Positions 50,718 to 59,791 of a stretch of DNA of 64,000 nucleotides are shown here, one piece after another (positions within the stretch are counted from its first letter, which is position 1; every line of letters starts with the position of its first letter). Both the position numbers and the translations under genes were made by a program. Source of the DNA: Oleiphilus messinensis (GTDB taxonomy: Bacteria > Pseudomonadota > Gammaproteobacteria > Pseudomonadales > Oleiphilaceae); contig NZ_CP021425.1 in the NCBI RefSeq assembly GCF_002162375.1, forward strand, positions 3,852,766 through 3,916,765, given 5' to 3'. The notes under the pieces are model-generated. The model was given only the letters and a program-made list of their open reading frames with translations, was not told where the DNA came from and ran no database searches.

Positions 50718-51026
50718 ATTTGGATTTGTCCGGTTTTCTGATAAATTGCAACTCTGCGCTTAAAATTCGTGGCGACATATATAAGTGGTTGTAGCTCAAG
50801 GGTCAAGGTATTACCAAAACTTTGTTAAAAATATCTTGTTTTAACGTGCCCGCCCTTTTGCCCCCAGGAAGCAATATTTCGTTTTTTGGCGACTTTTAAT
50901 GCCATCTTTTTACGCTAGACTTATCAGTAACTTAAGCGCAACGCCTAAAATGAATCGGGCACAGCAATCGCACAGGCTGAATTTCGCTTTAAATTAACTT
51001 TAGCAAATGGAACATATTTTACGGAT
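50718..51026. other. Divergent intergenic region, about 310 bp
   Basis: It holds a candidate topA promoter on the minus strand (50778-50806). The plus-strand promoter for the coiled-coil protein gene is not clear. No other gene or RNA is seen. Confidence 0.5.
50778..50806 (-). promoter_or_regulatory. Candidate sigma-70 promoter of topA
   Basis: On the minus strand TTGACC (50801-50806), a 17-bp spacer, then TATATA (50778-50783). It lies about 60 bp before the topA ATG. Confidence 0.6.
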
Positions 51027-51806
51027 ATGATGTATTGGATAGGCCTCGGTTTTTTAGGAATAGTCTTCATTGCTGCCATAATATTCAGCTCTATCGCTTA
51101 TAAACGCCAACAAGCGCTTTATTTGAAGCGCAGCCAAATCAGACAGCACAAAAGGACACTTGAAGAGCTTAATGAATTGCAACACACTTTATTGCGGGTT
51201 GACCCAGAGATGGAACTGGTACAACTGATTCAGATGAAAGCTGTGCAAATCCATCAGAAAATCACTCAGATTGATCCAGGCGCGACGGTCTACGCTGACG
51301 AGCTAAAAAATCAAAGTGAACGATTGAAGCAATACCAAGAAAAGAAGAAAAATCCCGACGCGAACTATGCACTGAATAACGATAACGATATCGAAATTAC
51401 CAACTTACACCTTAACGGCATCTTCAAAATGCTGGTAAAAGCCAAAAAGTCAGGCAACTTGCCAGAGGGTAGATTCAAACACTTTGCAGGCCATTTGCAA
51501 AATCTAAAACTTAATATTGAAGTCAGTAGTCACAGACATCAGGCGGAACGATATCTCGCAGAAAATGACCGGGTTATGGCGCAAACCCACCTGAAACTCG
51601 CGCGCGAAGCACTGCGCAGCACCAAACTGGATTTTCCGGAAAAAGCCGAGCAAATTCGAGAACTTACCACTAACATCAAACAAGTTATGGCGGGCTATAT
51701 TGGCGAACAAAATAAACCCAAATCAAACGACACCACCGCACCGTCGAATACCACTCCAGCCCAGGAAAAAGTAGCCGAAACTGAGGGTCTCAAGAAAAAG
51801 TTTTAG
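51027..51806 (+). CDS. Membrane-anchored coiled-coil protein, unknown function
   Basis: A 259-aa protein that I do not recognise. One N-terminal membrane helix (WIGLGFLGIVFIAAIIFSSIA) is followed by a long charged, Lys/Gln/Glu-rich helical region that probably forms coiled coil (about 25-115 and 140-225). A disordered Pro/Thr/Asn-rich tail ends in KKKF. Likely orientation: short N-terminus outside, body in the cytoplasm, from the basic residues after the helix. The ATG at 51027 lies after ACGGAT; the next codon is also ATG. It is divergent from topA. Confidence 0.65.
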   Translation: MMYWIGLGFLGIVFIAAIIFSSIAYKRQQALYLKRSQIRQHKRTLEELNELQHTLLRVDPEMELVQLIQMKAVQIHQKITQIDPGATVYADELKNQSERLKQYQEKKKNPDANYALNNDNDIEITNLHLNGIFKMLVKAKKSGNLPEGRFKHFAGHLQNLKLNIEVSSHRHQAERYLAENDRVMAQTHLKLAREALRSTKLDFPEKAEQIRELTTNIKQVMAGYIGEQNKPKSNDTTAPSNTTPAQEKVAETEGLKKKF

Positions 51807-51870
51807 CCCCTGTACATCTCCCCCACTTCTTCCACTCTACAACCCCGCCCCCGTCCAATAAGAGCAGACA

Positions 51871-51905
51871 AAAAATAGGCCACTGGTAAGGTGGCCTATT
51901 TTTTT
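51871..51905. terminator. Bidirectional terminator between the coiled-coil gene and htpG
   Basis: The stem ATAGGCCAC with GTGGCCTAT, flanked by A-run and T-run. It serves the two convergent genes. Confidence 0.88.
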
Positions 51906-51929
51906 AAACGAGAACGTCCGGGGAGCAGA

Positions 51930-53843
51930 CTACTGGGTTAACTCCAGCAACAACTTGTTCAATCGACTGACGTAACTACCAGGATCTTTCAAATGCTCTC
52001 CGCCTGCAAGATTGGCCTGATCGAACAGAATCCAGGCTAAATCATTGAAACGATCGTCATTCTGTTCTTCATTCAAGCGCCCTACCAGAGGATGCTCTGG
52101 ATTGATTTCAAAGGTCGGCTTGGCATCAGGCATAGCCTGACCTGCAGCTTCCATAATCTGTCGCATCTGGAGCCCCATATCATTCTTGCCAACAACCAGA
52201 CAAGCAGGAGAATCCGTCAAACGATTAGTTACCCGCACATCCTGAACCTGGTCTTTGAGTAACTCTTTCAGTTGATTCAACAGGCTTTCGAACTTCTTGC
52301 TTGCTTCTTCAACTTGCTTTTTGTCATCCTCATCTTCCACTTTGCCGAGATCCAACTCACCCTTGGCAACGTTTTCGAATGATTTCCCGTCGTATTCAAA
52401 CAAGTGACTCATCATCCACTCATCAATACGATCATACATTACCAATACTTCGATGCCTTTCTTACGGAACACTTCCAGATGCGGACTGCTCAGACCTGCA
52501 GCGAAATTATCAGCGGTAATATAGTAGATCTTGTCTTGGCCTTCTTTCATTCGACCGATGTAATCGTCCAGAGACTGGTCCTGATCCGACTTACCCGTAT
52601 GGGTCGAAGCAAAACGCAACAACTTGCAGACTTTTTCCCGGTTATTGAAATCTTCAGCGGGACCTTCCTTCATAACTTGCCCAAACTCTTTCCAGAATGA
52701 TGCAAATTTTTCAGGTTCGTTCTTCGCCAGCTTGGCCAGGTTATCCAAAACCCGTTTAGTCAACGCGCTGCGCATACTATCAACAGCATCATCGCTCTGC
52801 AGAATTTCCCGCGAGACATTCAGTGACAGATCAGCAGTATCAACCACACCTTTTATAAATCTCAGATAAAGCGGCAGAAACTGTTCTGCATCATCCATGA
52901 TAAAGACACGCTGAACGTAGAGCTTCAGGCCCCGGGGCGCTTCACGATTATAGAGATCAAACGGTGCACGAGCAGGAACATACAGCAGACTGGTGTATTC
53001 CAGCTTACCCTCTACCTTATTATGAGACCACAACAATGGATCCTGAAAATCATGAGAAATGTGCTTGTAGAACTCTTTATAGTCCTCGTCTTTCAGCTCA
53101 TTACGCGGCACAGTCCAAAGTGCAGTCGCCTCATTGATCGTTTCATCTTTTGGCTCTTCTGGTGACGCCTCTTCCCCTTCCGGATTAGGCATCGGCTCTG
53201 ATTTCATCACCACAGGAAACGAGATGTGATCCGAGTACTTTTTAACCAAACCACGTAAACGCCAACCGTCCGCAAACTCTTTACATTCTTCCTTGAGGTG
53301 CAGCGTAATCCGGGTACCACGATCTTCTTTTTCAACCGTAGCAATGGTAAATTCACCATCACCTTCCGAGATCCACTGTACCGCTTCTTCTTTCGCTACA
53401 CCGGCTTTACGGGTAACCACTTCAACTTTATCTGCGACGATAAATGCTGAATAGAATCCCACACCAAATTGACCGATCAGACTGGAATCTTTCTTCTGAT
53501 CACCACTGAGGTTTTTCAAAAACTCGGCAGTACCGGATTTCGCAATTGTACCGAGATTCGAGATAACCTCCTCACGCACCATACCGATACCGTTGTCATC
53601 GATGGACAACGTTCCCTGATCTTTATCAAACTCAAGTCGAATCTTCAGATCAGAATCGTTTTCGTACAATGCATCATTCGACAATGCCTCGAAACGTAAT
53701 TTATCTTCAGCATCTGACGCATTCGATATCAGTTCTCGAAGGAATATTTCTTTGTTGCTGTAGAGAGAATGAATCATCAAGTGCAACAATTGCTTCACTT
53801 CGGTTTGAAAGCCAAGGGTCTCTTTCTTCGCTTCAACTGACAT
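51930..53843 (-). CDS. htpG: Hsp90-family chaperone HtpG
   Basis: ATP-dependent molecular chaperone of the cytoplasm. The N-terminal GHKL ATPase shows [34 protein letters not shown] and GTRITLHL. The middle domain contains [21 protein letters not shown] and the catalytic-loop arginine region [12 protein letters not shown]-terminal dimerisation domain follows. About 637 aa from the ATG at 53843, which gives the standard [16 protein letters not shown] start; the upstream extension to 53885 is not used. An AGGAG site lies 11 nt ahead and a heat-shock promoter upstream. Confidence 0.96.
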   Translation of the reverse strand: MSVEAKKETLGFQTEVKQLLHLMIHSLYSNKEIFLRELISNASDAEDKLRFEALSNDALYENDSDLKIRLEFDKDQGTLSIDDNGIGMVREEVISNLGTIAKSGTAEFLKNLSGDQKKDSSLIGQFGVGFYSAFIVADKVEVVTRKAGVAKEEAVQWISEGDGEFTIATVEKEDRGTRITLHLKEECKEFADGWRLRGLVKKYSDHISFPVVMKSEPMPNPEGEEASPEEPKDETINEATALWTVPRNELKDEDYKEFYKHISHDFQDPLLWSHNKVEGKLEYTSLLYVPARAPFDLYNREAPRGLKLYVQRVFIMDDAEQFLPLYLRFIKGVVDTADLSLNVSREILQSDDAVDSMRSALTKRVLDNLAKLAKNEPEKFASFWKEFGQVMKEGPAEDFNNREKVCKLLRFASTHTGKSDQDQSLDDYIGRMKEGQDKIYYITADNFAAGLSSPHLEVFRKKGIEVLVMYDRIDEWMMSHLFEYDGKSFENVAKGELDLGKVEDEDDKKQVEEASKKFESLLNQLKELLKDQVQDVRVTNRLTDSPACLVVGKNDMGLQMRQIMEAAGQAMPDAKPTFEINPEHPLVGRLNEEQNDDRFNDLAWILFDQANLAGGEHLKDPGSYVSRLNKLLLELTQ

Positions 53844-53950
53844 AGTGTTACCGTCTCCTGTTCTTTTATCTTTAGCGTTGACCAACCGGGCCCCTACCCG
53901 GGAAGAGGCGACATCAGAAACTGATTAGCCTCTCGTCATGATGTGAAGAG

Positions 53951-53978
53951 AAATGGGGTCGGTTTTAAACATTTCAAG
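53951..53978 (-). promoter_or_regulatory. Sigma-32 heat-shock promoter of htpG
   Basis: On the minus strand CTTGAAA (53972-53978), a 13-bp spacer and CCCCATTT (53951-53958). This fits the RpoH consensus CTTGAAA-N11-16-CCCCATNT closely. It lies about 110 bp before the htpG ATG. Confidence 0.9.
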
Positions 53979-53992
53979 CAAAAAAGTTAAAA

Positions 53993-54433
53993 TCAATCCA
54001 GGGCATCAAAAATAAAATGTGCACGTGCGGTAGCAATCGGCTTGGTTCGCGATGCCTGCCAGGCATTAACAATCACATTGGCAACCCGGTTTCCCTGACG
54101 CGTCAATTGACACTCAACAAACGTATCCCGATTCAAACCTGCACGCAAATAATCCAAAGAGAAGTCAACAATGCGCGGCAGTTTGGGCGTATCCTGATAC
54201 ATGATCAAATACAGTGATGCGGAGATTTCCATAAAGCCCCCGAGCACCCCACCATGAATCGCTGGCAGTATCGGGTTTCCCAAATTACTTGCCCGCTGGG
54301 GCAGCTTGAATATCACATCATCGCCAAAACACTCACAGGTTACCCCAATCGTTTGTGCATAGGGGATCAGCCCGACCAGTTCGGAATAGTCCCCAGTTTT
54401 TTGGGCTTTTTCTGCGATCACTCTCAAATTCAT
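53993..54433 (-). CDS. PaaI-type hotdog thioesterase (second of pair)
   Basis: A 146-aa protein of the PaaI/4HBT hotdog family, which hydrolyses acyl-CoA thioesters. The family motif region is IHGGVLGGFMEISASLYL (usual HGG...D/E), with PRIVDFSLDYLRAG as the beta-strand core. The residue in the catalytic position looks to be Glu in GGFMEIS. The ATG overlaps the end of the upstream homologous gene by 4 bp (ATGA), so the two are coupled. Substrate unknown. Confidence 0.82.
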   Translation of the reverse strand: MNLRVIAEKAQKTGDYSELVGLIPYAQTIGVTCECFGDDVIFKLPQRASNLGNPILPAIHGGVLGGFMEISASLYLIMYQDTPKLPRIVDFSLDYLRAGLNRDTFVECQLTRQGNRVANVIVNAWQASRTKPIATARAHFIFDALD

Positions 54434-54972
54434 TGTATTTGATCTCCCGCAATGGCCTGTCCTGGAATTTGAAACTGCGAAATATCGCCGCCGCCTTCTT
54501 CAATGTACCGTCGAAAAGCTTCCGGTGAATTTTCCTTGCCAATCCTCATAAAAGTCGCTACGCAATTCGCAACCATGCGCTCTTTACCACCGTCTTCCAC
54601 CTCCTGAAAGGCTTCACAGCGGGTGAAAATGATATTGTCGGTGATTCGATATGCTTTAGCTCTTGCGAACACGGGCAGCCTGGGCATTGCAGGTCGCATG
54701 TAATCTACCCGTAAGTCCAGCGTCGGACACAATTCGAATTCCGGCAATGCACACAGGATTACAGTCCCGGAAGCGGTATCCATCAACGTTGTGATTGCCC
54801 CCCCGTGAATGACACCATTATCAGGGTTGCCCACAATTTTTTCCTGATAGGGCAACTTCAGCAGCAAATGATTTTTACCGGCTTGGACAGGTGAGATACC
54901 CAGCTCCTGGCATTGCGCAAGCACGCCGACAAATCGAGATGCCCGATCAAATAGGGCTTGTTCACTGGTCAT
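54430..54972 (-). CDS. PaaI-type hotdog thioesterase (first of pair)
   Basis: A 180-aa hotdog-fold protein with VIHGGAITTLMDTASGTVI, the HGG...D pattern of PaaI thioesterases, and PTLDLRVDYMRPA. A strong AGGAGG site at 54977-54982 fixes the ATG at 54972; the longer open frame to 55005 is not used. It overlaps the next thioesterase gene by 4 bp. The pair could form a heteromeric enzyme, as paired hotdog proteins sometimes do; this is inference. No pathway is indicated by neighbours. Confidence 0.85.
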   Translation of the reverse strand: MTSEQALFDRASRFVGVLAQCQELGISPVQAGKNHLLLKLPYQEKIVGNPDNGVIHGGAITTLMDTASGTVILCALPEFELCPTLDLRVDYMRPAMPRLPVFARAKAYRITDNIIFTRCEAFQEVEDGGKERMVANCVATFMRIGKENSPEAFRRYIEEGGGDISQFQIPGQAIAGDQIQ

Positions 54973-55065
54973 CTTTCCTCCTGGTCGCCAGCTTTCGCGA
55001 CACAATTAAAACAGCAATTAACAAATTATTGACACACGCGGCCAATAAACAACATGTACTCGAGC

Positions 55066-55794
55066 CTAGGATTGCCCAGCCCCCTCATCCTCAAAAACTT
55101 TGCCAGCTCTAAGTGCCTTTAACGCTCGGGATTCGAACTCGCGATGGTGCAATATAACCACGACCGCAGTGGATATTACCATAAACAGAACAGGGTGAAC
55201 GAACCAGCTCAATACCGCCAGTGCGTAATAATAAGAACGCAAGCCCAGGTTAAATGCATCACCCGCATGATTGGCAACCTGGGCGGCGGATTGTGCAAAC
55301 GCCTCCCTTGCTCGGGGACTGACTTTCGATTCACTCGCCAACGGCGCGCTGCCAATCAATACCGCACAAAAATTATACTGACGCATTGCCCAAGTAAATT
55401 TGAAAAAAGCGTAGACAAACACCACCATCATCACGCTCAATTTGATTTCCCACATCATGCGCGAATTAAGGTGGGCAAACGGGATATCACTGAATAATTC
55501 AAGCGCTTTGTCGGTATACCCCAGCGCAGTGAGTATACCTGCAATGATCAGAAGGCTACTTGAAGCGAAAAAAGCACCATTACGCTCCAGATTACCCACC
55601 ACAGAGGCATCAGCAATACGATTCTCCCGCATCAGAAAACGGCTCATCCAATCCGCTCGATAAAGATCTAATGTATTTGACAGACTGGGAACGGATTTCG
55701 ATTTACGGGAGGAATAAACACCATAGCCAATCCAACACACGAGAAACCAGACTAAAGCAACGATATCCAGCAAATTTGATTCTGTGAAACTCAT
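55066..55794 (-). CDS. DUF599 family membrane protein
   Basis: A 242-aa integral membrane protein. It has four to five hydrophobic helices (near 10-28, 75-95, 118-138 and 190-215) and the DUF599 signature ADWMSRFLMRENRIADASVVGNL. The function of this family is unknown. The C-terminal tail is charged. It is upstream of the thioesterase pair on the same strand, about 90 bp away. Confidence 0.82.
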   Translation of the reverse strand: MSFTESNLLDIVALVWFLVCWIGYGVYSSRKSKSVPSLSNTLDLYRADWMSRFLMRENRIADASVVGNLERNGAFFASSSLLIIAGILTALGYTDKALELFSDIPFAHLNSRMMWEIKLSVMMVVFVYAFFKFTWAMRQYNFCAVLIGSAPLASESKVSPRAREAFAQSAAQVANHAGDAFNLGLRSYYYALAVLSWFVHPVLFMVISTAVVVILHHREFESRALKALRAGKVFEDEGAGQS

Positions 55795-55920
55795 AAATTT
55801 TTTACGTTCCCCTCGGCCATTCAGGCAGTAAGCCTGATACTATTATTAACAATTGATCACAGCTCGCCTGGATCGCCCTGAATTTGTCTGGATCGTTTAA
55901 AAAAAGGACTCGACTGCCCT

Positions 55921-57477
55921 ATGCACTACTCAAAGGTAATATTAACCATTATCTGCAGCTTTACGGTTCTCTGGCTATCGGGATGCGCCGTAAACCCGGT
56001 CACCGGTGAAAGTCAGCTGATGATTATCTCAGAAGCTGAGGAAATTAAAATAGGACAAGAGCAGTATGCGCCTGCCCAGCAATCCCAAGGAGGCCAATTC
56101 TATCTTGATCCAGAGCTGACTTTTTATTTAAAAACCGTAGGCAACAAACTTGCGCAGGTTAGTGATCGGCCAGATCTTCCCTATGAATTCGTGGTATTGA
56201 ACAATTCGGTTCCAAATGCCTGGGCGCTGCCTTCAGGCAAAATTGCAGTCAACCGCGGGCTGCTGATAGAACTTGACAATGAAGCACAGCTGGCTGCAGT
56301 GCTTGGTCATGAAATCGTCCATGCCGCAGCACGACACAGCGCGCAACGGATGCAGCAGGGCATGTTAGCCAACGTTGCTGTCGCGGGCCTGGGGATGGCA
56401 CTTGGTGAAAATGAATATGCAGGTCTGGTGATGGGTGGAGCAGCGCTTGGTGCAAAACTGACAATGGCCAAATATGGTCGCGACCATGAACTGGAGTCTG
56501 ATCATTATGGCATGAAGTACATGTCCAAAGCAGGCTATGACCTCAACGAAGCCGTTACACTGCAGGAAATCTTCGTCAGACTTTCCGAAGGGCGCAAAAG
56601 CGGCTGGCTGGATGGTCTGTTCGCCTCCCATCCGCCATCCCCTGAGCGTGTCGAAGAAAACCGGAAGACGGCACAGGATTTTCCGCCAGGAAATTTCAAA
56701 GGAACCCAGGCTTATCAAACGGCAACCGCATACTTGAGAAAAACAAAACCCGCATATGATGCTCACGATAAAGCATTAAATGCCGCACAAAAGAAAAACT
56801 ATTCCGAAGGACTGGAGCTAGTCAATAGTGCGCTCAGAATAGAACCTAATGAAGCAATGTTCTATGCGCTTCGAGGCGATATCTATCAAGCCCAAGGGAA
56901 TGACCGGGCGGCACTGAAAGATTACGACAAAGCGGTGGCACTGTATCCAGAATTATTTTCCAACTATCTGAAACGCGGCCAGAGTAACGAAAAGCTGGGC
57001 AATGATAAGCAGGCAGAATCAGACTATGCAAAGAGCAATACCCTGCTGCCGACGGCACTGGCAACCCTTAAACTTGGGACGTTAGCTGTGAACCAGGGAA
57101 ATACCCGCAAAGCACAAAGCTATTTCTCACAGCTTGAATCGGCTCAAGGCGTGTATGGTGATCAAGCCAGATTACAGCTGGCTCAAATTGAACTCCCGGA
57201 TAACCCGTCCAAATATCTGAAAACCCAACTCAAAGTTAACCGTAAAGGCGAAGTGCTCATCGCGGTTGTGAATCAGTCAGGCATTAATGTTCAGATAAGC
57301 CGGGTCGAAACCATTTTATATGATTCAGCCGGTAATGCCGTGGCCCGAAAATTCTGGTCGTTCCCTTACAAGATTAAAGCGGGAGAGCGGAGCCCATTTG
57401 TCAAAGACCCAGTTGCGAACCCACTCCCCAAAGGGTACAAGCTCAAAACTCAAGTCGTTGAAGCCCGATTACTGTAG
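55921..57477 (+). CDS. M48 metalloprotease lipoprotein with TPR region
   Basis: A 518-aa BepA/LoiP-like protease. The lipoprotein signal ends in LWLSGC (Cys22), followed by AVNPVTGESQLM, a common pattern in outer-membrane M48 lipoproteins. The zinc-protease motif is HEIVHAAARH (near 130) and the third ligand glutamate is in ELESDHYGMKYM. The segment about 270-400 has TPR-type repeats (EAMFYALRGDIYQAQGNDRAALKDYDKA). The family degrades misassembled outer-membrane proteins. The last codons and stop lie in the first unit of a 20-bp tandem repeat. Confidence 0.9.
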   Translation: MHYSKVILTIICSFTVLWLSGCAVNPVTGESQLMIISEAEEIKIGQEQYAPAQQSQGGQFYLDPELTFYLKTVGNKLAQVSDRPDLPYEFVVLNNSVPNAWALPSGKIAVNRGLLIELDNEAQLAAVLGHEIVHAAARHSAQRMQQGMLANVAVAGLGMALGENEYAGLVMGGAALGAKLTMAKYGRDHELESDHYGMKYMSKAGYDLNEAVTLQEIFVRLSEGRKSGWLDGLFASHPPSPERVEENRKTAQDFPPGNFKGTQAYQTATAYLRKTKPAYDAHDKALNAAQKKNYSEGLELVNSALRIEPNEAMFYALRGDIYQAQGNDRAALKDYDKAVALYPELFSNYLKRGQSNEKLGNDKQAESDYAKSNTLLPTALATLKLGTLAVNQGNTRKAQSYFSQLESAQGVYGDQARLQLAQIELPDNPSKYLKTQLKVNRKGEVLIAVVNQSGINVQISRVETILYDSAGNAVARKFWSFPYKIKAGERSPFVKDPVANPLPKGYKLKTQVVEARLL

Positions 57478-57526
57478 TTGCCACTGGATTACTGTAGTTG
57501 CCATTGGATTACTGTAGTTGCCGCAG
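57467..57526. repeat. Three-copy 20-bp tandem repeat at converging gene ends
   Basis: The units at 57467-57486, 57487-57506 and 57507-57526 share GATTACTGTAGTTGCC and differ only in the last four bases. Unit 1 contains the TAG stop of the M48 gene; units 2 and 3 encode the final residues and TAA stop of the hydrolase on the other strand. Confidence 0.9.
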
Positions 57527-58417
57527 GATTAACTGCTTTATCGTTTTCACCGTTTGTTCAGGGTATTGCTGCATAAAACAATGCCCGCCCGAAACTTTCC
57601 GAGCAGCAATCCAGGCTTGATTACGATGTAACCGACCTGCAGATTTTGCGACAAACGGAAAACTGTCTTCACCATACAGAATCTGAGTTGGGGTATCAAT
57701 TTTGGCCAACATTGACCAAAGTCGATCAGGAACAGTGGCAAAAATTTCAGCCTCTCTTTCTGGTTTGCACTTCAACGACGCCAATCCCCCCTCCTCATCC
57801 TGCGAGATAGCGTATTGCACAAAAGCTTGGAGCGCTCGCTCACTCCAGCCTTTGTATGTGCCCCGGTTATGCAAGGACTGGAAGGCTTGCTCCCGGCTCG
57901 ACCATTGACTACGACGCTTGAGTGTCTGTTTGCTCAGTTGGTTGATCGGCCCTAACCCCAACCACTCTGACACCGTAACCGCGCCAATCATCGAACGGCT
58001 GAACAAAACCGGATCCAGGAGAATGGCCATATCGAACAGCTCTGGAAATTCGGAAACCAGTAACGCACTCAATACTCCGCCAAAACTGTGCCCTAGCGCA
58101 ATTTTGGCAACCCCCTGCCAAGGTGAAAGTTTCTCTCGCCATATCGCAGCACAAACCCGGGCGTTACCATTCCAACCCCAGAATGTATCGCCACCGTCAC
58201 TATCACCATGACCCTGGACATCACTGATGAATATATCGAATTCCGACTGTAATCGGGCTAACATGGGCTCATAAACGAGACCACAAAAGCCATTTCCATG
58301 GATAAAGTGAATAACCGGTTTACCTGTAACCGGCGTGTGCCAGCCCCGGAGAGTAACGCCGTCATACTCATACGACCATGGCAGCAGATCCTTTACAAAA
58401 GTACTATCAAGCTTCAC
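57509..58417 (-). CDS. Alpha/beta hydrolase
   Basis: A 302-aa serine hydrolase of unknown substrate. The nucleophile motif is GHSFGG (near residue 110), the oxyanion HGNG is near residue 40, the acid is likely in YGEDSFPF and the histidine in GGHCFMQQ near the C-terminus. The N-terminus lacks a signal peptide. It is convergent with the M48 gene with overlapping tandem repeat at their ends. miaE lies upstream on the same strand about 70 bp away. Confidence 0.85.
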   Translation of the reverse strand: MKLDSTFVKDLLPWSYEYDGVTLRGWHTPVTGKPVIHFIHGNGFCGLVYEPMLARLQSEFDIFISDVQGHGDSDGGDTFWGWNGNARVCAAIWREKLSPWQGVAKIALGHSFGGVLSALLVSEFPELFDMAILLDPVLFSRSMIGAVTVSEWLGLGPINQLSKQTLKRRSQWSSREQAFQSLHNRGTYKGWSERALQAFVQYAISQDEEGGLASLKCKPEREAEIFATVPDRLWSMLAKIDTPTQILYGEDSFPFVAKSAGRLHRNQAWIAARKVSGGHCFMQQYPEQTVKTIKQLILRQLQ

Positions 58418-58485
58418 CTTTAATCCTCATATTCAAGTTCCCAAAGCGCCACTCTAATCCATCAGCTCCAACCAACCGGTTCTGA

Positions 58486-59103
58486 TCAATGTAATGCAGC
58501 CTTGATCGGCAAAGAAGCCATAATCGTCGCTTCCTCATCAAGAAGTTCATCCAGTCTTGAGGCAACCTCTTCCAAGGAAAAATATTTCAAAGCAAGATCC
58601 ACAAACAATATGTGATGGCGCGCTTCCGACGCCGTGATTGAGAGATAGAATTTTTTCAAATTACCTTCGGGAAGTGCATCAGCGATCAACCCGAAACGCT
58701 CGTGACCCCGGGCTTCAACAATGCTCGCAATTAACAAACGGTCGAGCATGTACACATCGCTACCTTTACGCATCAACCTTCGGAAACGGTTAACATAGTC
58801 GTCAGGCGCATCAGCGAGCAATTCCAGTCCCCGCCCCTGAATTAACTTAATCACCTCTCGAAAGTGAACCAGTTCTTCCACTGCAAGCTCTGCCATTGCC
58901 GCCACTAAATCTTTCCGATCCGGATAATGAGAAAGCAATGATATTGCCATGCCCGATGCCTTCTTCTCAGCTGACGCATGGTCTAGCAAAAAAGCATCAA
59001 AATCAGCCATCACCACTTCCACCCAAGCAAGCGGAGAAGCATAACGTAACGAAAAATTCCGGACTTCATCCAATACCGGATTAACTAACTGAGTTTTCTT
59101 CAT
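58486..59103 (-). CDS. miaE: tRNA-(ms2io6A)37 hydroxylase MiaE
   Basis: Diiron monooxygenase that hydroxylates ms2i6A at position 37 of tRNA. About 205 aa with ferritin-like helices. The metal-ligand motifs are [18 protein letters not shown] and [10 protein letters not shown], the ExxH pattern typical of MiaE. The start is taken at ATG 59103; the longer GTG at 59136 is less likely. It is divergent from the cold-shock gene. Confidence 0.93.
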   Translation of the reverse strand: MKKTQLVNPVLDEVRNFSLRYASPLAWVEVVMADFDAFLLDHASAEKKASGMAISLLSHYPDRKDLVAAMAELAVEELVHFREVIKLIQGRGLELLADAPDDYVNRFRRLMRKGSDVYMLDRLLIASIVEARGHERFGLIADALPEGNLKKFYLSITASEARHHILFVDLALKYFSLEEVASRLDELLDEEATIMASLPIKAALH

Positions 59104-59463
59104 AAAAGTTACATACTCGTACAACAAAATAAACACAGAGGTTCAGGCATGGTAACGAAAAGGCCGCAAACAATCATCAAACTGATTAAAATGTGGCTTG
59201 GGTTGTCCTTTACAAGGGCCTGTGACCTCCTATACTTAAGTGAGCTGAAGATACAGCGTGATCCATGGACGTTTAACTGTGCAGCCTTCCGATTACTACC
59301 TTCCGTACCATCAGTAGCGCCCCGCCATGTTACTCCCCGGAATTCTGGATTTATCAGCAACACAAAACAGCTCGGAAACAGCATAAAACAGGCAAAACCA
59401 TGCTTCCCGACTGATATTTACTCAAGTTATTGTTCAACTACGTTAAAGTTTCAGGTGTTATTT
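59104..59463. other. miaE-csp divergent region and csp leader
   Basis: 360 bp. The plus strand holds a candidate promoter at 59209-59236 and then about 220 nt of untranslated leader before the cold-shock protein. An open frame from 59149 runs in frame into the csp gene, but the promoter lies inside it and it has no CSP homology. Confidence 0.55.
59209..59236 (+). promoter_or_regulatory. Candidate sigma-70 promoter of the cold-shock gene
   Basis: TTTACA, a 16-bp spacer, and TATACT at 59231-59236. Start near 59243, about 220 nt before the ATG. Confidence 0.55.
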
Positions 59464-59670
59464 ATGTCTACCATTACTGGCCGCGTAAAGTGGTTTAACG
59501 AATCAAAGGGATTTGGGTTTCTGGAGCGTGATGATGGGCCGGATGTATTTGTCCATTTCAGCGCGATTACTGGCTCGGGTTTCAAGACTCTGGCAGAAGG
59601 TCAAGCGGTAAAATTCACAGTCACACAAGGTCAGAAAGGTCCTCAAGCTGAAAACGTAGAGAAAATCTGA
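59464..59670 (+). CDS. Cold-shock domain protein (CspA family)
   Basis: A 68-aa single-stranded nucleic-acid binding protein. RNP1 is KGFGFL and RNP2 is VFVHFSAI, with the N-terminal [14 protein letters not shown] typical of CSPs. The ATG at 59464 follows AGGTG and gives the normal CSP length. A long leader precedes it, as in E. coli cspA. It could act as RNA chaperone in cold or stationary phase. Confidence 0.95.
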   Translation: MSTITGRVKWFNESKGFGFLERDDGPDVFVHFSAITGSGFKTLAEGQAVKFTVTQGQKGPQAENVEKI

Positions 59671-59791
59671 ATTCAATCGCAATAAATAAACTGCATTCTC
59701 TTATAGCAGCGCATTAAAAGGCGCGCTTTCTGTTGGGCACTGTTCCCAAGGCGGGAAATTAATTTCCCGCCACGCCTGATCAGAAAATATT

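Noticed and set aside
59149-59463. In-frame 105-codon extension of the cold-shock protein
   Set aside because: CSPs are about 68 aa, the ATG at 59464 has an AGGTG site and the candidate promoter lies inside the extension. The extension has no CSP-like sequence.
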